Source: Atrina japonica (taxonomy: Eukaryota; Mollusca; Bivalvia; Pterioida; Pinnidae). Taken from it: a stretch of DNA of 64,000 nt. The DNA lies in contig BROG01000462.1 in NCBI GenBank assembly GCA_030159075.1, positions 1 through 64,000 of the forward strand, written 5' to 3'. This document shows, in pieces, positions 1 through 32,861 of the stretch. The translations under genes were made by a program, and so were the position numbers. Position 1 is the first letter of the stretch, and each line of letters opens with the position of its first letter. Below the pieces are notes generated by a model. The model was not told where the DNA came from. It ran no database searches and saw only the letters and a program-made list of their open reading frames with translations.

Positions 1-290
1 TGTGATTACTCTGTTTCACTAGGTAAATTGCTGAGTTGCCTTTTGTTGATGGTTGTTGAGACGTCTGTAGCATTTTTGACGAGGATTCGTTCCTCGCGTA
101 TTTCATTTGTACTTGCCTGTGGACTTACGGCGGGTGTAACCGGTCGACACGGGATACTTACTCCTCAATGATACGTGACCCCACCTCTTGGTTTCAAGAG
201 GTCCGTGTTAGTCCCTTTTAACCAGATTTGTATCTATATCCTGAACATCCTAAATATTTATACTTTAGTGTCTGAGATGTTTATATCATA
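1..290 (+). mobile_element. RT element 3' module (family A), first copy
   Basis: It starts inside the C-terminal codons (GATTACTCTGTTTCACTAGG), runs through the coding end GTTGTTGAGACGTCTGTA and the module GTAACCGGTCGACACGGG to the terminus TTAGTGTCTGAGATGTTT. The RT part lies outside the window. Confidence 0.7.
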
Positions 291-1075
291 AACACTCGAG
301 CACATTATTAGTATCATCGGCATAACGTAAACAAAGAAGATATGACCCTTGGTTATCAATACTTCTTATAAGTAAAACAGGCATATTATATCAAGTAATT
401 CAAGGGTACAAAGATATTATTGTCAGACAAAGGGACTGATTTACTTTACAAATGTTTCCTCATATTCTTGTTAAAAGAAAATATTAATGGGTAGATTGCG
501 TATGTGTGGGAAATTGTTGTATCTGGAGCAAGTACTAACATATTGGATATAATTACAGCTGCAATGACGACATGAGAGCTGAGAGTTGAAGTCAATACCA
601 GTGATAATTATCCATTTATCGTTTAAATTAAATGTTTTATTTTGAGTGGCGTGTTTCCCTACTTTCAACAATGTTTTGACATGTGTTCTTAAATGGTGAG
701 AACTTGAATTTAACTGCGGTTCTCAAAACCGTGCTGATCAGAGATGAGATACGCCTTGCCTACAGTCTCGACCGTGACCCCCAGTAAATTATATTGGTTG
801 TAGTGAAATCGCCAAAAGCAAAAACATCTCCAGTTACACACGTTCATCATTATACACAAACTAAATATTGAATGATAATGTTGTCTGTTTCTTATTTTAG
901 TTAGATGCAAGGGAAATGATATATCTATAACATAGCTGGTGTCTGTTATTGTAGGATTCCCGTTTGTCCTTCATCTCAGTTTACAAATAGGATATTGTAT
1001 CGTTCAGTACAAGCGTTTGTTGTTGAAAAACAAGAGGGGGGGGGGGGGGGGGGCAAAACATATGAAATTAGAAAA
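1..1075 (+). repeat. Direct duplication, unit A (pairs with 1,986-3,490)
   Basis: From 1 to about 1,075 the sequence repeats nearly base for base at 1,986-3,490: the RT module, then AACACTCGAGCACATTATTA, GACAAAG-GA-TGATTTACTT, the TGTTTTGACATGTGTTCTTA block and the poly-G tract (1,036-1,052 against 3,464-3,473). Unit B has about 465 extra bases at 2,787-3,252, absent from unit A between positions 811 and 832. No gene is seen in either unit. Confidence 0.85.
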
Positions 1076-1644
1076 ATGAATGTTTCAGATAAATATTTAT
1101 ATAAATCACTTGCAAATATCAATGTCAGTTTTAGAGGTTTTATTAAATACCAATGGTCTTGCTGTATATAAGGCACCTTTTTGTACAGTGAGGATACCAG
1201 ACCAAAACCTGACGTCACATCAGTTTCATATGTCTGGGTACCAAATAAAAAAAGCTTAACGACCTGAATATTTGCCGCAACATCCAGCTGGAAACCAGGA
1301 AAGCGTGTTAATCGTTAAGCAGATACATCAGCAACATGTTCTCCTAGGATGGTACCAACGAGATGCTTTTCTAATACATTAAGGACAAGAAGTGCGATGT
1401 GACCGTCTTCGAGATTATAGCACACTGCACTTATCTCTGAAGGAGAAAGCGGATATACTGAACAACCAGTTGTCTTCAGTGTTCATAGTCCAAAACTTCA
1501 GCCATATCCCGACCTTGATCAGTCATGCTACACTTCAGCTCCTGGTATCTCCGAAAAGGAGTATGCATACTGCTTGAGGGCCCAAACCCCACAAAGCAAG
1601 TGGACCAGACCAGCTTTCCTCTTGGTTTTTAAAGTCCTAGCCGG

Positions 1645-2275
1645 CAGCTTTCACAAAAGATTCGATATGCCAGGGCATGTTCAACATCAGAACATTTTAT
1701 ATACTAATGTAAACTACTCACTGACAAACTATTGGCAGAGAGGTATCGTTAACCGCATTTCATGTTAACGTTCCGGAAATTTTACGGTCGGTATAATAGT
1801 CTTGTTTGCGATTACTCTGTTCACGGCGGGTGTGACCGGTCGGCAGGGGATGCTTATTCCTCCATGGCACCTGATCCAACCTCTTGGTTTCCAGAGGTCC
1901 GTGTTTGTCCATTTTTACTGGATTTGTATCTATGTCCAGGACATTCTATTGATTTATACCTAGGTATCTGAAATTTTTATATTTTACTAGGTGAAATGCT
2001 GAGTTGCCTTTTTGTTGGCGGTTGTTGAGACGTCTATAGAATTTGTGACGCGGATTCGTTCCTCACGTTTTTCATTGGATTTGACTGTGGACTGACGGCG
2101 GGTGTGACCGGTCGACACGGGATACTTACTCCTCCATGGCACCCGATCCCACCTCTTGTATTCTAGAGGTCATGTTAGTCCATTTTAACTAGATTTGTAT
2201 CTATATCCTGGACATCCGAAAGATATATACTTTAGTATCTGAGATGTTTTATATCATTAACACTCGAGCACATTA
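1645..2275 (+). mobile_element. Two family A RT 3' fragments, head to tail
   Basis: A first fragment (1,645-1,980) carries RYARACST-like and FRKFYGRYNSLVCDYSV codons with an internal deletion. A second (1,986-2,275) begins at GTGAAATGCTGAGTTGCC and runs to the module end. The second belongs to the larger direct duplication with positions 1-290. Confidence 0.7.
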
Positions 2276-3490
2276 TTAGTATAATCAGCATAACGTAAAC
2301 AAAGAAGTTATGACCCTTGGTTATCAATACTTCTTATTAGTAAAACAGGCATATTATGTCAAGTAATTCAAGGGTAAAAAGATATTATTGTCAGACAAAG
2401 AGAATGATTTACTTTACAAATGCTTCCTCATATTCTTGTTACAAGAAAATATTAATGGGTAGACTGCGTATGTGTGTGAAATTGTTATATCTGGAACAGG
2501 TACTAACATATTGGATATAATTACAGCTGCAATGACGACATGAGAGCTGAGAGCTGAAATCATTACCAGTGATAATTATCCATTAATCGTTTAAATTAAA
2601 TGTTTTATTTTGAGTGGCGTGTTTCCCTACTTTCAACAATGTTTTGACATGTGTTCTTAAATGGTGAGAACTTGAATTTAACTGCGGTTCTCAAAACCGT
2701 GCTGATGAGAGATGAGATACGCCATGTCTACAATCTCGACCGTGACCCCCAGTAAATTATATTGGTTGTAGTGATATCACCAAAAGCATATTTGTTAATT
2801 GTAAATTTAGACCATTGTCTTATTTTAACGAAAAATGCGTATACAAAATACAATGTAGATCCATTTTCTTAAAATTATTCCAAGCACTTCCAATTTCTGT
2901 TGACCTTTTTAACAATGTGATCTGAATTATTGTTTTCATTCTACTGAAAAACTGAAATTGTGGACAATTTCTGCGCAAGCTTTTTGTAATCAGTTAATCT
3001 AGCTGACAGTTAATAATGTTCTGTGGAGAATTTTGACACAGCTGTCCTGTGCTAATTACATAGAATTCAGTATACATTAAAAACAAACAATAGCTATCTT
3101 ATATTGATAGAACAACCGGATATTTATTAAACACTGGACATGTTCTATCTAGTCTGCCTAGAAAACTTAAGTTGTGAATAATTATATTATTTTGTTTTCT
3201 GGTCAGAGGAAAAAGAAATTATGTCTACAACATGAATTTAATGTCTCTTTTTCCAGTTACACACGTTCATCATTATACACAAACTAAATATTGAATGATA
3301 ATGTTGTTTGTTTCTTTTTCTAGTTAGATGCAAGGGAAATGATATATCTATAACATAGTTCGTGTCTGTTATTGTAGGATTCCCATTTGTCCTTCATCTC
3401 AATTTACAAATAGGATATTGTATCGTTCAGCACACGCGTTTATTGTTGAAAAAGTAGAAGGTGGGGGGGGGGGAAGCATATCAAACTAGT
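1986..3490 (+). repeat. Direct duplication, unit B
   Basis: Second unit of the duplication at 1-1,075, carrying a unit-specific segment at 2,787-3,252 that is either an insertion here or a deletion in unit A. Polymorphic indels and the long poly-G tract also differ between units. Confidence 0.85.
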
Positions 3491-3706
3491 AGGGCAATTG
3501 TTTCAAATAAATATTTGTATAAATTACTTGCAAATGTCAATATTTAGATTTCATTTGTTACACATTTCCTATGATGATTTTTATTGATATAAAGGATATT
3601 TAGAAATAAATACCTAATATCTTTTAAGAAAATCTCGAATTACTGGCGCTCTTATCCCACTCGATTTGATCTTTCACGTGATTCTGATGACCCACAAGTC
3701 ACGTGC

Positions 3707-3793
3707 TATATATTTTGTCGTTCCATATCAGTTCTCTGATTTAGGCGGACACAACGTAAGACGACCAAGAATAGAACAGAACGTTGCAATAAT
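3707..3793 (+). promoter_or_regulatory. Proposed promoter and 5' non-coding exon of the decarboxylase gene
   Basis: A TATA-like TATATATT (3707-3714) lies just upstream of an initiator-like TCAGTT (3728-3733). Two CACGTG E-boxes stand at 3675-3680 and 3700-3705. A strong donor GTAAGT begins at 3794, so a non-coding exon of about 64 nt (3730-3793) could splice to the acceptor at 8345-8346 (TTAAACAG), nine bases before the start codon at 8356. No ATG lies inside the proposed exon. The TATA-to-initiator spacing (about 23 bp) is slightly short. This is inference from motifs only; a different upstream exon is possible. Confidence 0.35.
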
Positions 3794-4069
3794 GTAAGTT
3801 AATTTCTATTGTTATTTTCATTCCATCTCAAGTGATGTATATTATGTTTTCATCTCGTGTTATATTTGTTATACTATCTTAATTTACTACAGCAAATTTT
3901 CAAAGTATTCATTTTCACGAAAATAACATTCATGATTTACATCACAGTTTATTTAATACTAAGAGTAAATATCTGGCATTTATCAAGTCGCCAGTAGATG
4001 ATCTAATGTATGTATTTGTACGTTATTAATAATGAGATATTGTTGATGAATTCTTACTTAGTAGAAAGT

Positions 4070-4335
4070 CGTCTTTGCTCGATTCGCAACCGGAGGGTCG
4101 CGGGTTCGAGCAACTGCGGAGGCGGCTGACTTTTCCTGTACTTCGGATGAGACAGAAAAAAATCGAGGTCTTATATCACAGTAGGTGTCAGTACGTTAAA
4201 GAACCCACACTGCTCAATGGCCGTAAGTGCCGAGCAAAGGCCAAAATTTGAAGCCCTTCACCGGCATTTGGTGACGTCTCAATTTGAGTGGAAGATTATT
4301 GAGTGGATCGTTAAACAGCAATGAACGAACAAACA
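4070..4335 (+). mobile_element. tRNA-derived SINE, copy 1
   Basis: A pol III B box-like GGGTTCGAGCA is followed by the family body: CACAGTAGGTGTCAGTACGT, AAAGAACCC, CTGCTCAATGGCCGTAAGTG, CATTTGGTGACGTCTC, and the tail GTTAAACAGCAATGAACGAA. The tRNA head is poorly kept. The body matches copies at 9,296-9,590 and 40,308-40,570. Confidence 0.75.
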
Positions 4336-4429
4336 AACAAATGCAATACGAAAAACAACAATCTAAGTATAATGAAGAAGTATAAAAGAATATTGGAAAC
4401 TCCCAAGTCATTACAATACGACACATTAG

Positions 4430-4600
4430 ATATAACAACGTCTCAACATAAATACCAATTGTGAATCCTTAAAGGGATAGGACTAGGAGTCCTGAAGGAA
4501 TCAGCGTCTCATGTCAAAATGCCACACCCATTGCAAGTGTTAGATGGAAACCTCTCGAGTTCGGTGAAAAGGTCAATCTTAACTTGACATTAAGTATTCC
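4430..4600 (-). mobile_element. RT family B 3' fragment
   Basis: On the minus strand it matches the 3' tail that follows the family B coding end at 50,455-50,700: GAGGTTTCCATCTAACACTT, GGTGTGGCATTTTGACATGA, then the GGACTCC/CCTATCCC block. No coding remains. Confidence 0.55.
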
Positions 4601-4976
4601 ATATAAAATCAGTTCAAGTCTGTGATTGAAAAGGGGCTGTAGAAGGACCGGAAACCTGGTATATTCCTGAAAATATTTTTCTCATGCCCCCAATTAATTT
4701 AGTATTAATGATTTTTCTGCCAATATCTTCAAAATTTGCGAATGAAAAATATAATCATTTATTAATTTGCCACTTTGGGAAGCAGGATACATGTAAGATT
4801 TGAGATTCTCTTTCAAAATGTCTGAAATCATTGAATGAGTTTTACTGTGGCAAAGTTAAATACATTCAATGCCCGTCTTGTACATCAGTTTCCTGTAGTA
4901 AAATGTATACAATGGACAATATACAATGTATTACTTAAACCTAATGATAAGCATACGCATGAATCGGAAACATCTG

Positions 4977-4978
<2 letters not shown>

Positions 4979-5070
<92 letters not shown>
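4979..5070 (+). repeat. (GA)n microsatellite
   Basis: An uninterrupted GA tract of about 90 bp in intergenic sequence. The surrounding stretch 4,600-6,480 shows no gene that I can support. Confidence 0.95.
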
Positions 5071-5072
<2 letters not shown>

Positions 5073-6479
5073 TAAATGTGACGTATTTTGATATATTTCT
5101 TTAGATCTTACAGTGTAAGCTGAGTTGAATTTGTTTACGTGTAGTTTGCATTTTTCATTCTGTTTCAAGAATCATTGTGACGTCCCTTTTTGTTTTTAAA
5201 ATATAAACATCTGTCAATGCCTAGTTTACGGAAATGGGCCAACGGTGAAAGCTCCCCGACAGTCAATTATCTTATACATTAAAGTAAATTTGCCATAATA
5301 AAATGGTACCTTACAGGTTAACCAGCTGATGATCCCAACTAAACATCGGCAGGAAAGACTTACAGAAAAACAAAAACAGATTAAATACGTCAGCATAAAC
5401 AAAATTTATTTTCCAGACTTATGGGAAACCAATGCAATCAACAATTCTGTAGACTACTGCGGCATAACCAGGAACTTGGTTGAAAAGTAGATTCTGGTAT
5501 CCTTTGACCATTTGCAGATTTGTTGCACCTGCAAAATGAGTTATATTTTGGCAACAAGTTATTAGAATTGTGTTCAAAACATTACCGTGATCGAATATTT
5601 ATGATGACGTTATCTAAACTGTTAATCTGAACTTAAATGATATACTGTCAAGGACTTCAAACACTGCGCTTGTGTTACATAGGGGGGTCATCTGCTTAAC
5701 GTGTCTATACTTCTAGTAACACGTGGACAGGCTTAACTACATCGCGTGTATATTTAGCACATGGACTCATTTTAGTAATATTACCTATCTATTTTAACCT
5801 TACCTAGGAGGTTGAGCAGTAATAAAACGTATCTATTAAATATATATAACTTAAGTGTTCTTTCGCCACCGGAAAATGTCATTTCCTCTAAGTGAATTAG
5901 TTTGTATACATGTTTATCTTGGAAAGTTGATTTGTGTGTTGTTGTTACAATGTTAAATTGTACTTGTACATATTTTTTTCTATTTTAGTTACAATATATT
6001 TTATTTTAGTTTCTTTTAGTATCATATTTTTGTATAAGCTTTGTTATTTTTGGCTAAACAATCACTTGATCGCTATTGTTTAACCGGTTTTAAATGTACA
6101 TCAAGTAGTTTGCGTTCAGAAGCATGCATTTAAAGGTGTGTCCTTCGCACGAATAAAGTTGAAATGTGTGTGGTATATTAATTCCAATTGTTGAGTGAAT
6201 CTTGTGTGTATAAAACATGTAAAGGGTTGCAAGGGTTCCAAACAACAGTAAGTCTGTTTATTTTATATTAATATCAGTTTGGCCGTAATAGGTTATATAT
6301 ATTGTCCGTATAGGTCTACCAAGATAAAGTGTCACATCCTGGTTCAGTCAGAAACCGAAATAATACGGTCTACTTTCCAAAAATATGTTATACAGTTAAA
6401 ACATATTACCTTGCAGGGACTCCATGCATTTATTGATCTCTACTACTTTTGTTACAAGGAGCTTGTCTGCCCGGTTAGG

Positions 6480-6650
6480 ATTTGATTTAGACTCGTTATA
6501 TTTGTTCGTTGGTTGCATTGTTGTTTATCATCCCAATTAAGAATCTCGAAGGGCTTCACATTTTGGCCTATGCTTCGCACTGACCTCGGTGTTTATTGTC
6601 TCATGCGAAGGACAGGAAACCAACCTGCCGCCGGCTGGACTTTCGACCTC
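6480..6650 (-). mobile_element. SINE fragment, minus strand
   Basis: Read on the minus strand, it carries the family tail (TTGTTTAACG-like, AACAACAATG), the AAGCCCTTCGAGATTC and AGGCCAAAATGTGAAG blocks, and CCGGCGGCAGGTTGGTTTCC at its 5' part. It is an internally deleted copy of the SINE at 9,296-9,590. Confidence 0.6.
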
Positions 6651-6689
6651 ACCTTATGTACATGGATGACATTTTCTATGCATGTATAC

Positions 6690-8215
6690 ATTGAAAAGGT
6701 TTATGAATTACATGTCGTAAAGGAACTATGGAAACACTTTATCCCTCTGTATTTAGTGATCCAGAAGTGATATCCGAGCTGGATAGATAACATGACCAAT
6801 ATATACTGGTCCAAGCAGACCAAGCCACAAATAATATAGTTGTTATTTGTAAGGCACGTTTCTTTAATTGTTTAATAGAAGAACTAGGGTATAATACGAA
6901 TTCTGGTAATCCTACATACGCACGTAGCCCATTTCAAAGGACGAGATCCTTCAAATTCACGTGTCCGTATTACTTTCTTTTGATGTACCTACAACCGATA
7001 CTGATTTTGAGCTACCAAATATATATTGGATACCTAAACTTCACAAAACTCCATATAAGCAGAGGTACATAGCAGAATCCTGCAAATGTTCTACCAAACC
7101 TTTATCTCTACTCCATAGCAAGATACGAACAGCTGTTAAGGAGAAACTTCAGCGGTACCGCACAGTTGTTTAATTCAGAAACAGTGTGAATCAGCTGTGG
7201 TAATGTGCTAAACAACTTGTAAAAGAAATTGAAGGCAAACATTTTTTATCAGATGAAAAATTGAAAGAAAGACATTTTAGCATCATAGACAATTGTTTTT
7301 TCCACTAAAATGGTAGCCGAACATTTAAATACCTAGTGATTAGTTATCATGATACTTATTTTTCAAACAACGCTCTGATTCTACACATAAATACACTGAA
7401 GTTATTATAAAAACATGCTGAAATTTCTAATAGACAATATATTTATAATCTTCGGATACGTGGATACTGCTGAATCAAAAGAAGAAAAAGTTAGCGGTGA
7501 CCTTTCATTTGACATTTAGGTATATCGACGACGTTTTGTCTATTCAAAATGACAATTTTTATACATATGTTAATGCGATATCTCCCGGCGAACTAGAAAT
7601 AGAAATAGAAGAAGAGATACAACAGAATCAAAGATACACTTCATATTTAGACATTTTACTTACTATAGACACAGACGGGAAATTCACAACTAAGCTACAC
7701 GACACATAGCTCGTCGTTAATTTTACACAATCACCCACATATAGAGTTTGTATTTCACAAATTATCAGATATGCCAGGGCGTGTTCAACATATGAACATT
7801 TCATATTCAGAGGTAAACTACTCACTGCCAAATTATCGACACACGGATATTGAAAACTGCGTTTGATGTCAATATTACACAAAGTTTACGGTCGGTATAA
7901 TAGTCTTGTTTGCGACTACTCTGTTTCACTAAGTGAAATATTGAGTAACCTGTTCCATGGCGGTTGCTGAGACGTCTGTACCAATTGTAACGAGGATTTG
8001 TTCCTCACGTATTTCATTTTAATTTGACTATGGAGTCATGGTGGGTGTGACCGGTCGACAGGGAAAGCTTACTCGAACAGGTTACTCAGCATTTCACTTA
8101 GTGAAACAGGGTAATTGATTTCAAGAGGTCCGTGCTTGTCCATTTTTTACCAGATTTGTACCCATATCCTGGACATCCTAACGATTTATACCTTGCTATC
8201 TGAGAATTTTTGTTT
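6690..8215 (+). mobile_element. RT retroelement copy (family A), degenerate but long
   Basis: This is the longest uninterrupted family A copy. It has an N-terminal part (6,690-6,960), the block YWIPKLHKTPYKQRYIAES (around 7,024-7,080), FRYIDDVLSIQNDNF (around 7,510-7,560), and the C-terminal and 3' module to about 8,215. Frameshifts and stops break it throughout. At 8,065-8,120 an inverted scrap of the module (GAAATGCTGAGTAACC-type in reverse) is inserted. Penelope-like affiliation is my best guess from the motif style; the family is not certain. Confidence 0.75.
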
Positions 8216-8355
8216 TTGACAAAGTTTCAAGGTCACGGGTTCGAAGTTTAAGGTCATAATAATAAGTACATGTTAAATATGATCATCATCATCGTCGTCG
8301 TCATCATCTTCATGATTTTGTTCATTTTTATTTTTCTGTTAAACAGATAAACAGC

Positions 8356-28532
<20,177 letters not shown>

Positions 28533-28590
28533 TCTCATTTATTTAGAGTGAAATAGAAATCACGTGATAGATCTATTACACGCCTATTGT

Positions 28591-28622
28591 AATAAATGAA
28601 AAATGTAAAGATTGCAAATAAA
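28591..28622 (+). terminator. Polyadenylation signals of the decarboxylase gene
   Basis: Two AATAAA hexamers follow the stop codon of the decarboxylase gene, at 28591-28596 and 28617-28622, 59 and 85 nt downstream. The second is the likelier signal because it lies in an AT-rich context with no further coding. The 3' UTR would be about 100 nt. Confidence 0.6.
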
Positions 28623-29154
28623 TGCTTAATATATAAGTATCCAAACGTTTTCAGATTTTGTATGCTGTAAACATCACACTATTGTAGAAGTTTAAGCTTC
28701 AAAAGAAATAGTGCAAAGTCATACGAGAAGCGATCGATTTGATATAATATTTAAAGTTAAATTAGAAAGTGAGACATGTTTCTTGAATTGTGTTTACATA
28801 TCTATTTGAATAATAACTACAATTCATAAAAGAAAAACAGTATATTGAGTATACATTCCACACGTACAATGTTTATAATGCTTGGAAATTATTTCGGGGT
28901 CACTAGATTTTAGTTCATATTGACATGGAAATTGTCATCTGCATTCTATCCGCGTAAGTATATCATATATAAAGCATAAATACATAAATAACAAGACACC
29001 TTTAGACTCTCCATGAGTTTAGTGCCGTATAGTTTATAGATATTGAAATTTATAAACTGCAAAATCAAGCACACGCGCTTTCTACATAGAGCTTTTACTT
29101 ACTGCAAGCACTCTTTACCAATGTTATTGTCACAATGATATCGAGATTTGCGTA

Positions 29155-29455
29155 AGATGTCAAAGTTCCGCCAATTTTACCGTCGGTATAATGACCCTAC
29201 TTGCAGTTATATAAATGAATTGTTGAGTTACTTGTTCGAGTCAGCCGTCTGTACCATTTGTGACGAGTAGTTTGTTCCTCACGTATCTCATTTGAATTTG
29301 ACTGTGAACTTGTAGCAGGTGTGACCAGTCAAAGGGGATGCTTACTCTTACATCCCACCTCTGGATTTCCAGTGGTCCGTGTTTGTCCAGTGTTCATAAG
29401 ATTTATATATTCTGGACATACTAAAGATAAATACATCAGTATCTGTTATTTTATA
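29155..29455 (+). mobile_element. RT family A 3' module
   Basis: FRQFYRRYN-like end codons, GTGTGACCAGTCAAAGGGG and the terminal ATCAGTATCTGTTATTTTAT. Diverged. The flanks 28,623-29,150 show no gene. Confidence 0.6.
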
Positions 29456-29542
29456 TTGGTATTTGTGACAGCTGAAAATCAAGATTTAATATAACCTGCA
29501 AAACGCGCAGATTAAACGATATACGCCGATATACATTTTCAG

Positions 29543-29581
<39 letters not shown>

Positions 29582-29764
29582 TGTGTATGAATGTGTGCAA
29601 CAAAGATTTAAACACCTAAAATTATCCCTTCGAATTTTTTTTTCAAATAATTCTCAATTTCATATGCAAATGTAAAGATATGTAAAAGCGTATAAAAGTT
29701 GAATATTCTAGTATATAAAAATTGCAGATATGAAAATATTAATCAAACGAGGTTTCACGAGCCA

Positions 29765-30180
29765 ATATACAAGTCCGATAGACACATACGGACCCTGAAA
29801 ATTCAGAGTTGGGATCAAATGCCATGAGGAGTGAGTATCCCCTATTAACCGGTCCGCATCCGGTTCTTGATTAAGCAACTTTATAGTAAAACTGTATCTT
29901 TATCTGCTGTCAGTATTTAGTGAGGGTATAGATAGAGGTATGGTGAACATCTACTGAGTAATATGCTATTTATCTCTCTTTGTATTGGGTTTCATGAAGT
30001 TTATGTATCCAATGAAATGCGGTAGCTCAAATCAGGATCGGTCGTAGGTGCATCAAAAGAACATAACAGGCATTTACAGTACTGCGCCCTATAACCAAAT
30101 TCTCTACTATTTGGGTCTTTGTCTGCTGGGATCAATTATGGTCGTCTAATATTTCAGGTAAATACTTCTGGGTGTTTTGT
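29765..30180 (-). mobile_element. RT family A fragments, minus strand
   Basis: A 3' module piece (29,765-29,880: TTGGGATCAAATGCCATGAG, TTAACCGGTCCGCA) lies next to an RT N-terminal piece (29,890-30,180) matching the YWIPKLHK region of 38,824-39,018. The central RT is missing. Confidence 0.55.
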
Positions 30181-31099
30181 AGTTTAATGATATTGTGTTG
30201 TCATAAAATAATACAATGGGAATCAACACAAGTTGTACAACTATGTTCTCTCCCTTAGCAAACATATCAACAGAATTTAACAAATGAGATAACGAAACCT
30301 AAAATGACATTAAAAGAATGAATAGACAAAATTAATTGAAATGTATAGTGATGCATTTATGACACACAATCTCTCACACTGCTCTCTTTCATCTTGTTTG
30401 TTTAACTGTACTTAACCATGAAAATTTACCTCGTTCATTGCTCCCTCACTGTCTCCTTCTCTCACATACACAAATCGATCAAATAAAAGTTGAAAGGGAT
30501 TAGGAAAGGAGTGTATAATTATATAGAGTAAGAAATCCTATGGTACAGTCAATCACATTATGTTAAGAAGAAGGTTGGTAGGGATGAGAACTAGGCAAAT
30601 AGATTGCTTCTCATTATGCTTTTATTAATACATTTAACTATTTCTATATAGTCCTGTTTAGAAAAACCTTGGTCACCGCCATTGGACACAGAAGGATAGC
30701 GTGTTTTCATATTCCCTTTTCATATTGTTATTTAAACGTATTATTCGCCAAGAAAATGAACGACTTTGCGGTATTTTAGATTTCTTCAGATAAGGTTTCT
30801 AAGCTTTTCATGCAGTTGTGAAATATAATATTTCGAAATTTACACATAATTTATCAATAATGTCCACTTGGATTAAAGAGGAACAACTAGACTTTCAAAA
30901 CATTTAAGATTACTGAGTAATAAATCAAGTGATCACATATCAATGTATTTATAATCATATAATCTGCAAAAACGTGAACTGGGATAAATATAAGCCAGTA
31001 TAAACTGCATGAATATCACAGTATCTTACTTGCTGGACCTCTACAGAAACCGTGCAGAAACCTTAGTTTACACACATTATCGGTCAGAATTTCACACAT

Positions 31100-31194
<95 letters not shown>

Positions 31195-31300
31195 CGCACA
31201 CACATTGATGAATGGATGGATCGACACACAGACAGAAAGTAAGAAAAGGTTCATACTATAAGCTATGAATGATCTGTTTGTATTACATATCATGTGGCAC
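30181..31300. other. Intergenic, no gene seen
   Basis: AT-rich sequence without supportable ORFs. It ends in a (CA)n microsatellite at about 31,102-31,192. Confidence 0.6.
31102..31192 (+). repeat. (CA)n microsatellite
   Basis: About 90 bp of uninterrupted CA just outside the left end of the TIR transposon at 31,313. Confidence 0.95.
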
Positions 31301-31861
31301 GTACATTATATATGAGCCAGCGGCTGAGAAAAGGGTCCTTACGACATGACCAATGAAATGTGATAAAACAGGGAATTCCGTCTGACGTAATATTTCTAAT
31401 TTTGTAACGTATTCGCGCAGAAACAAAAAGCTCGCCTGCGCTCATTCCCGTGCATGTTTCTTTCTTAATATCGAACATAATAGCTGAAATTTTGTCTCAT
31501 AATATTAAAGATGGCGAATTTCATATTTATGTTTGAAAAACAACACAGATTACATACTATAATATGAAATATTCTTCGAATATCAGGGCTACCCTGCCGA
31601 GGTTTTCCTTCTGCTAAAAGTACACAGCGTGTTTCAGGTGTTAGTTGTTTAAATGTTGTCAAGTTTGACAGATCAGCTGGTTCGGGTTTCCTTCCGAGAA
31701 CGATGTTTACAGTAAGTTTTATGGAATAATATGGCTTCCAACTTAAGAATTGTCGGATGTGACAGTGATTTAGCTGCAGCTTTAGACGAAGAACTAAGTG
31801 ATTTTTTCCAGCATGTATCTCAAATGACGCTGTTAATGGTATCGCTAGTGTAAGTAGCGAT

Positions 31862-32137
31862 TTGAGATCGCACCCTGACACAGATGACAATGACGATGGC
31901 ATCGAAAGCGATCAGGAAGTGGAAGAATTATCGTTGGACTTGATTAATTCTCCAATTGGCCAAGGGAGTATTAGACAGTTTCTGAACAATACAAATCCTG
32001 ACAGCGACGACGAATGCGAACGAGATCAGGGAGATGTCCGTGACATGCATGGTGATGATATTACCGGTGATGACGGAAATGTGAGTGATAAAAACACCTT
32101 TTTTAGGATAAAAGACCAATGCAAAAAAGGTGTTTAA
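31862..32137 (+). pseudogene. Acidic ORF inside the TIR transposon
   Basis: It encodes about 70-90 residues rich in Asp/Glu (SHPDTDDNDDGIESDQEVEE region). A good donor GTGAGT sits at 32,081, so it may be a 5' exon of the element's gene joined to the exon at 32,582. Alone it has no recognisable domain. Confidence 0.4.
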
Positions 32138-32581
32138 ATGGATATACATTTGCAGAATTACAAGAAAATATGCTATAACTACATTAAAACCTGCCCTAGG
32201 GAACACCTGTATACAAATATATGTTCATAAAGATCGTTTTCCTGTGTCCAAAATAGTTCACTGCTATTGTTATGTACCTCTGTATAGTGCCAACTGTTTA
32301 TAACAACCACCTGGTCTTAAAGATTGGTTTCCTGTGGTCTCAAACATGCCATTTATGTAGAATTCCACTGAGCAAATAGAATAACAAAATGCTTATAAAG
32401 AATTATTTGATTATTTTGCCTTGGTGGTATTTATAGACAGGTTTCACTGTATAACATTTCTATATACGAGTATTATACTAGAGATGCATGTTGCAAATGA
32501 TGGAAGTTTTGCATCTCTTAGTACTGGTAAGTAAGTGTACATGTGTTGATTGAAACAATATTTTCACTTATTATTTTAGAT

Positions 32582-32861
32582 CATAATAAGTTATCTAGCA
32601 TGGAGGGTTGGTAATGGGCTACATGAGGACATCCACCTTCACTTTATGAAGCCGTATCATGCAAGATGTCTGGTCTATGGAATGTTTGGGATTGCAAAAC
32701 GGAGAATTCACACAAGTGATATAGATAGTTTGAGTGACTTAAAAGAGTGCATACAATTATCATCACCTCACAATAAAGTTCAGTTATACTCAGATATGTC
32801 AGAAAATTCCTCGAGGTGGAGGAACTGGATATCTTGCCAATACACAGTACGGGAAACTTGA
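32582..32861 (+). pseudogene. Transposon-encoded C-terminal fragment (DUF7869-like style)
   Basis: An acceptor TTATTTTAG precedes 32,580. The frame reads MKPYHARCLVYGMFGIAKRR, then DIDSLSDLKECIQLSSPHN, and ends in WRNWISCQY. This pattern (a His-Cys motif, then GxFGxxKRR, then a W-rich end) resembles proteins of a widespread invertebrate transposon-associated family I remember as DUF7869; the assignment is from memory and unchecked. Confidence 0.4.

Noticed and set aside
31465..31902. 145-residue minus-strand ORF
   Set aside because: It overlaps the transposon's plus-strand acidic ORF and end region, has no recognisable domain and no splice context.
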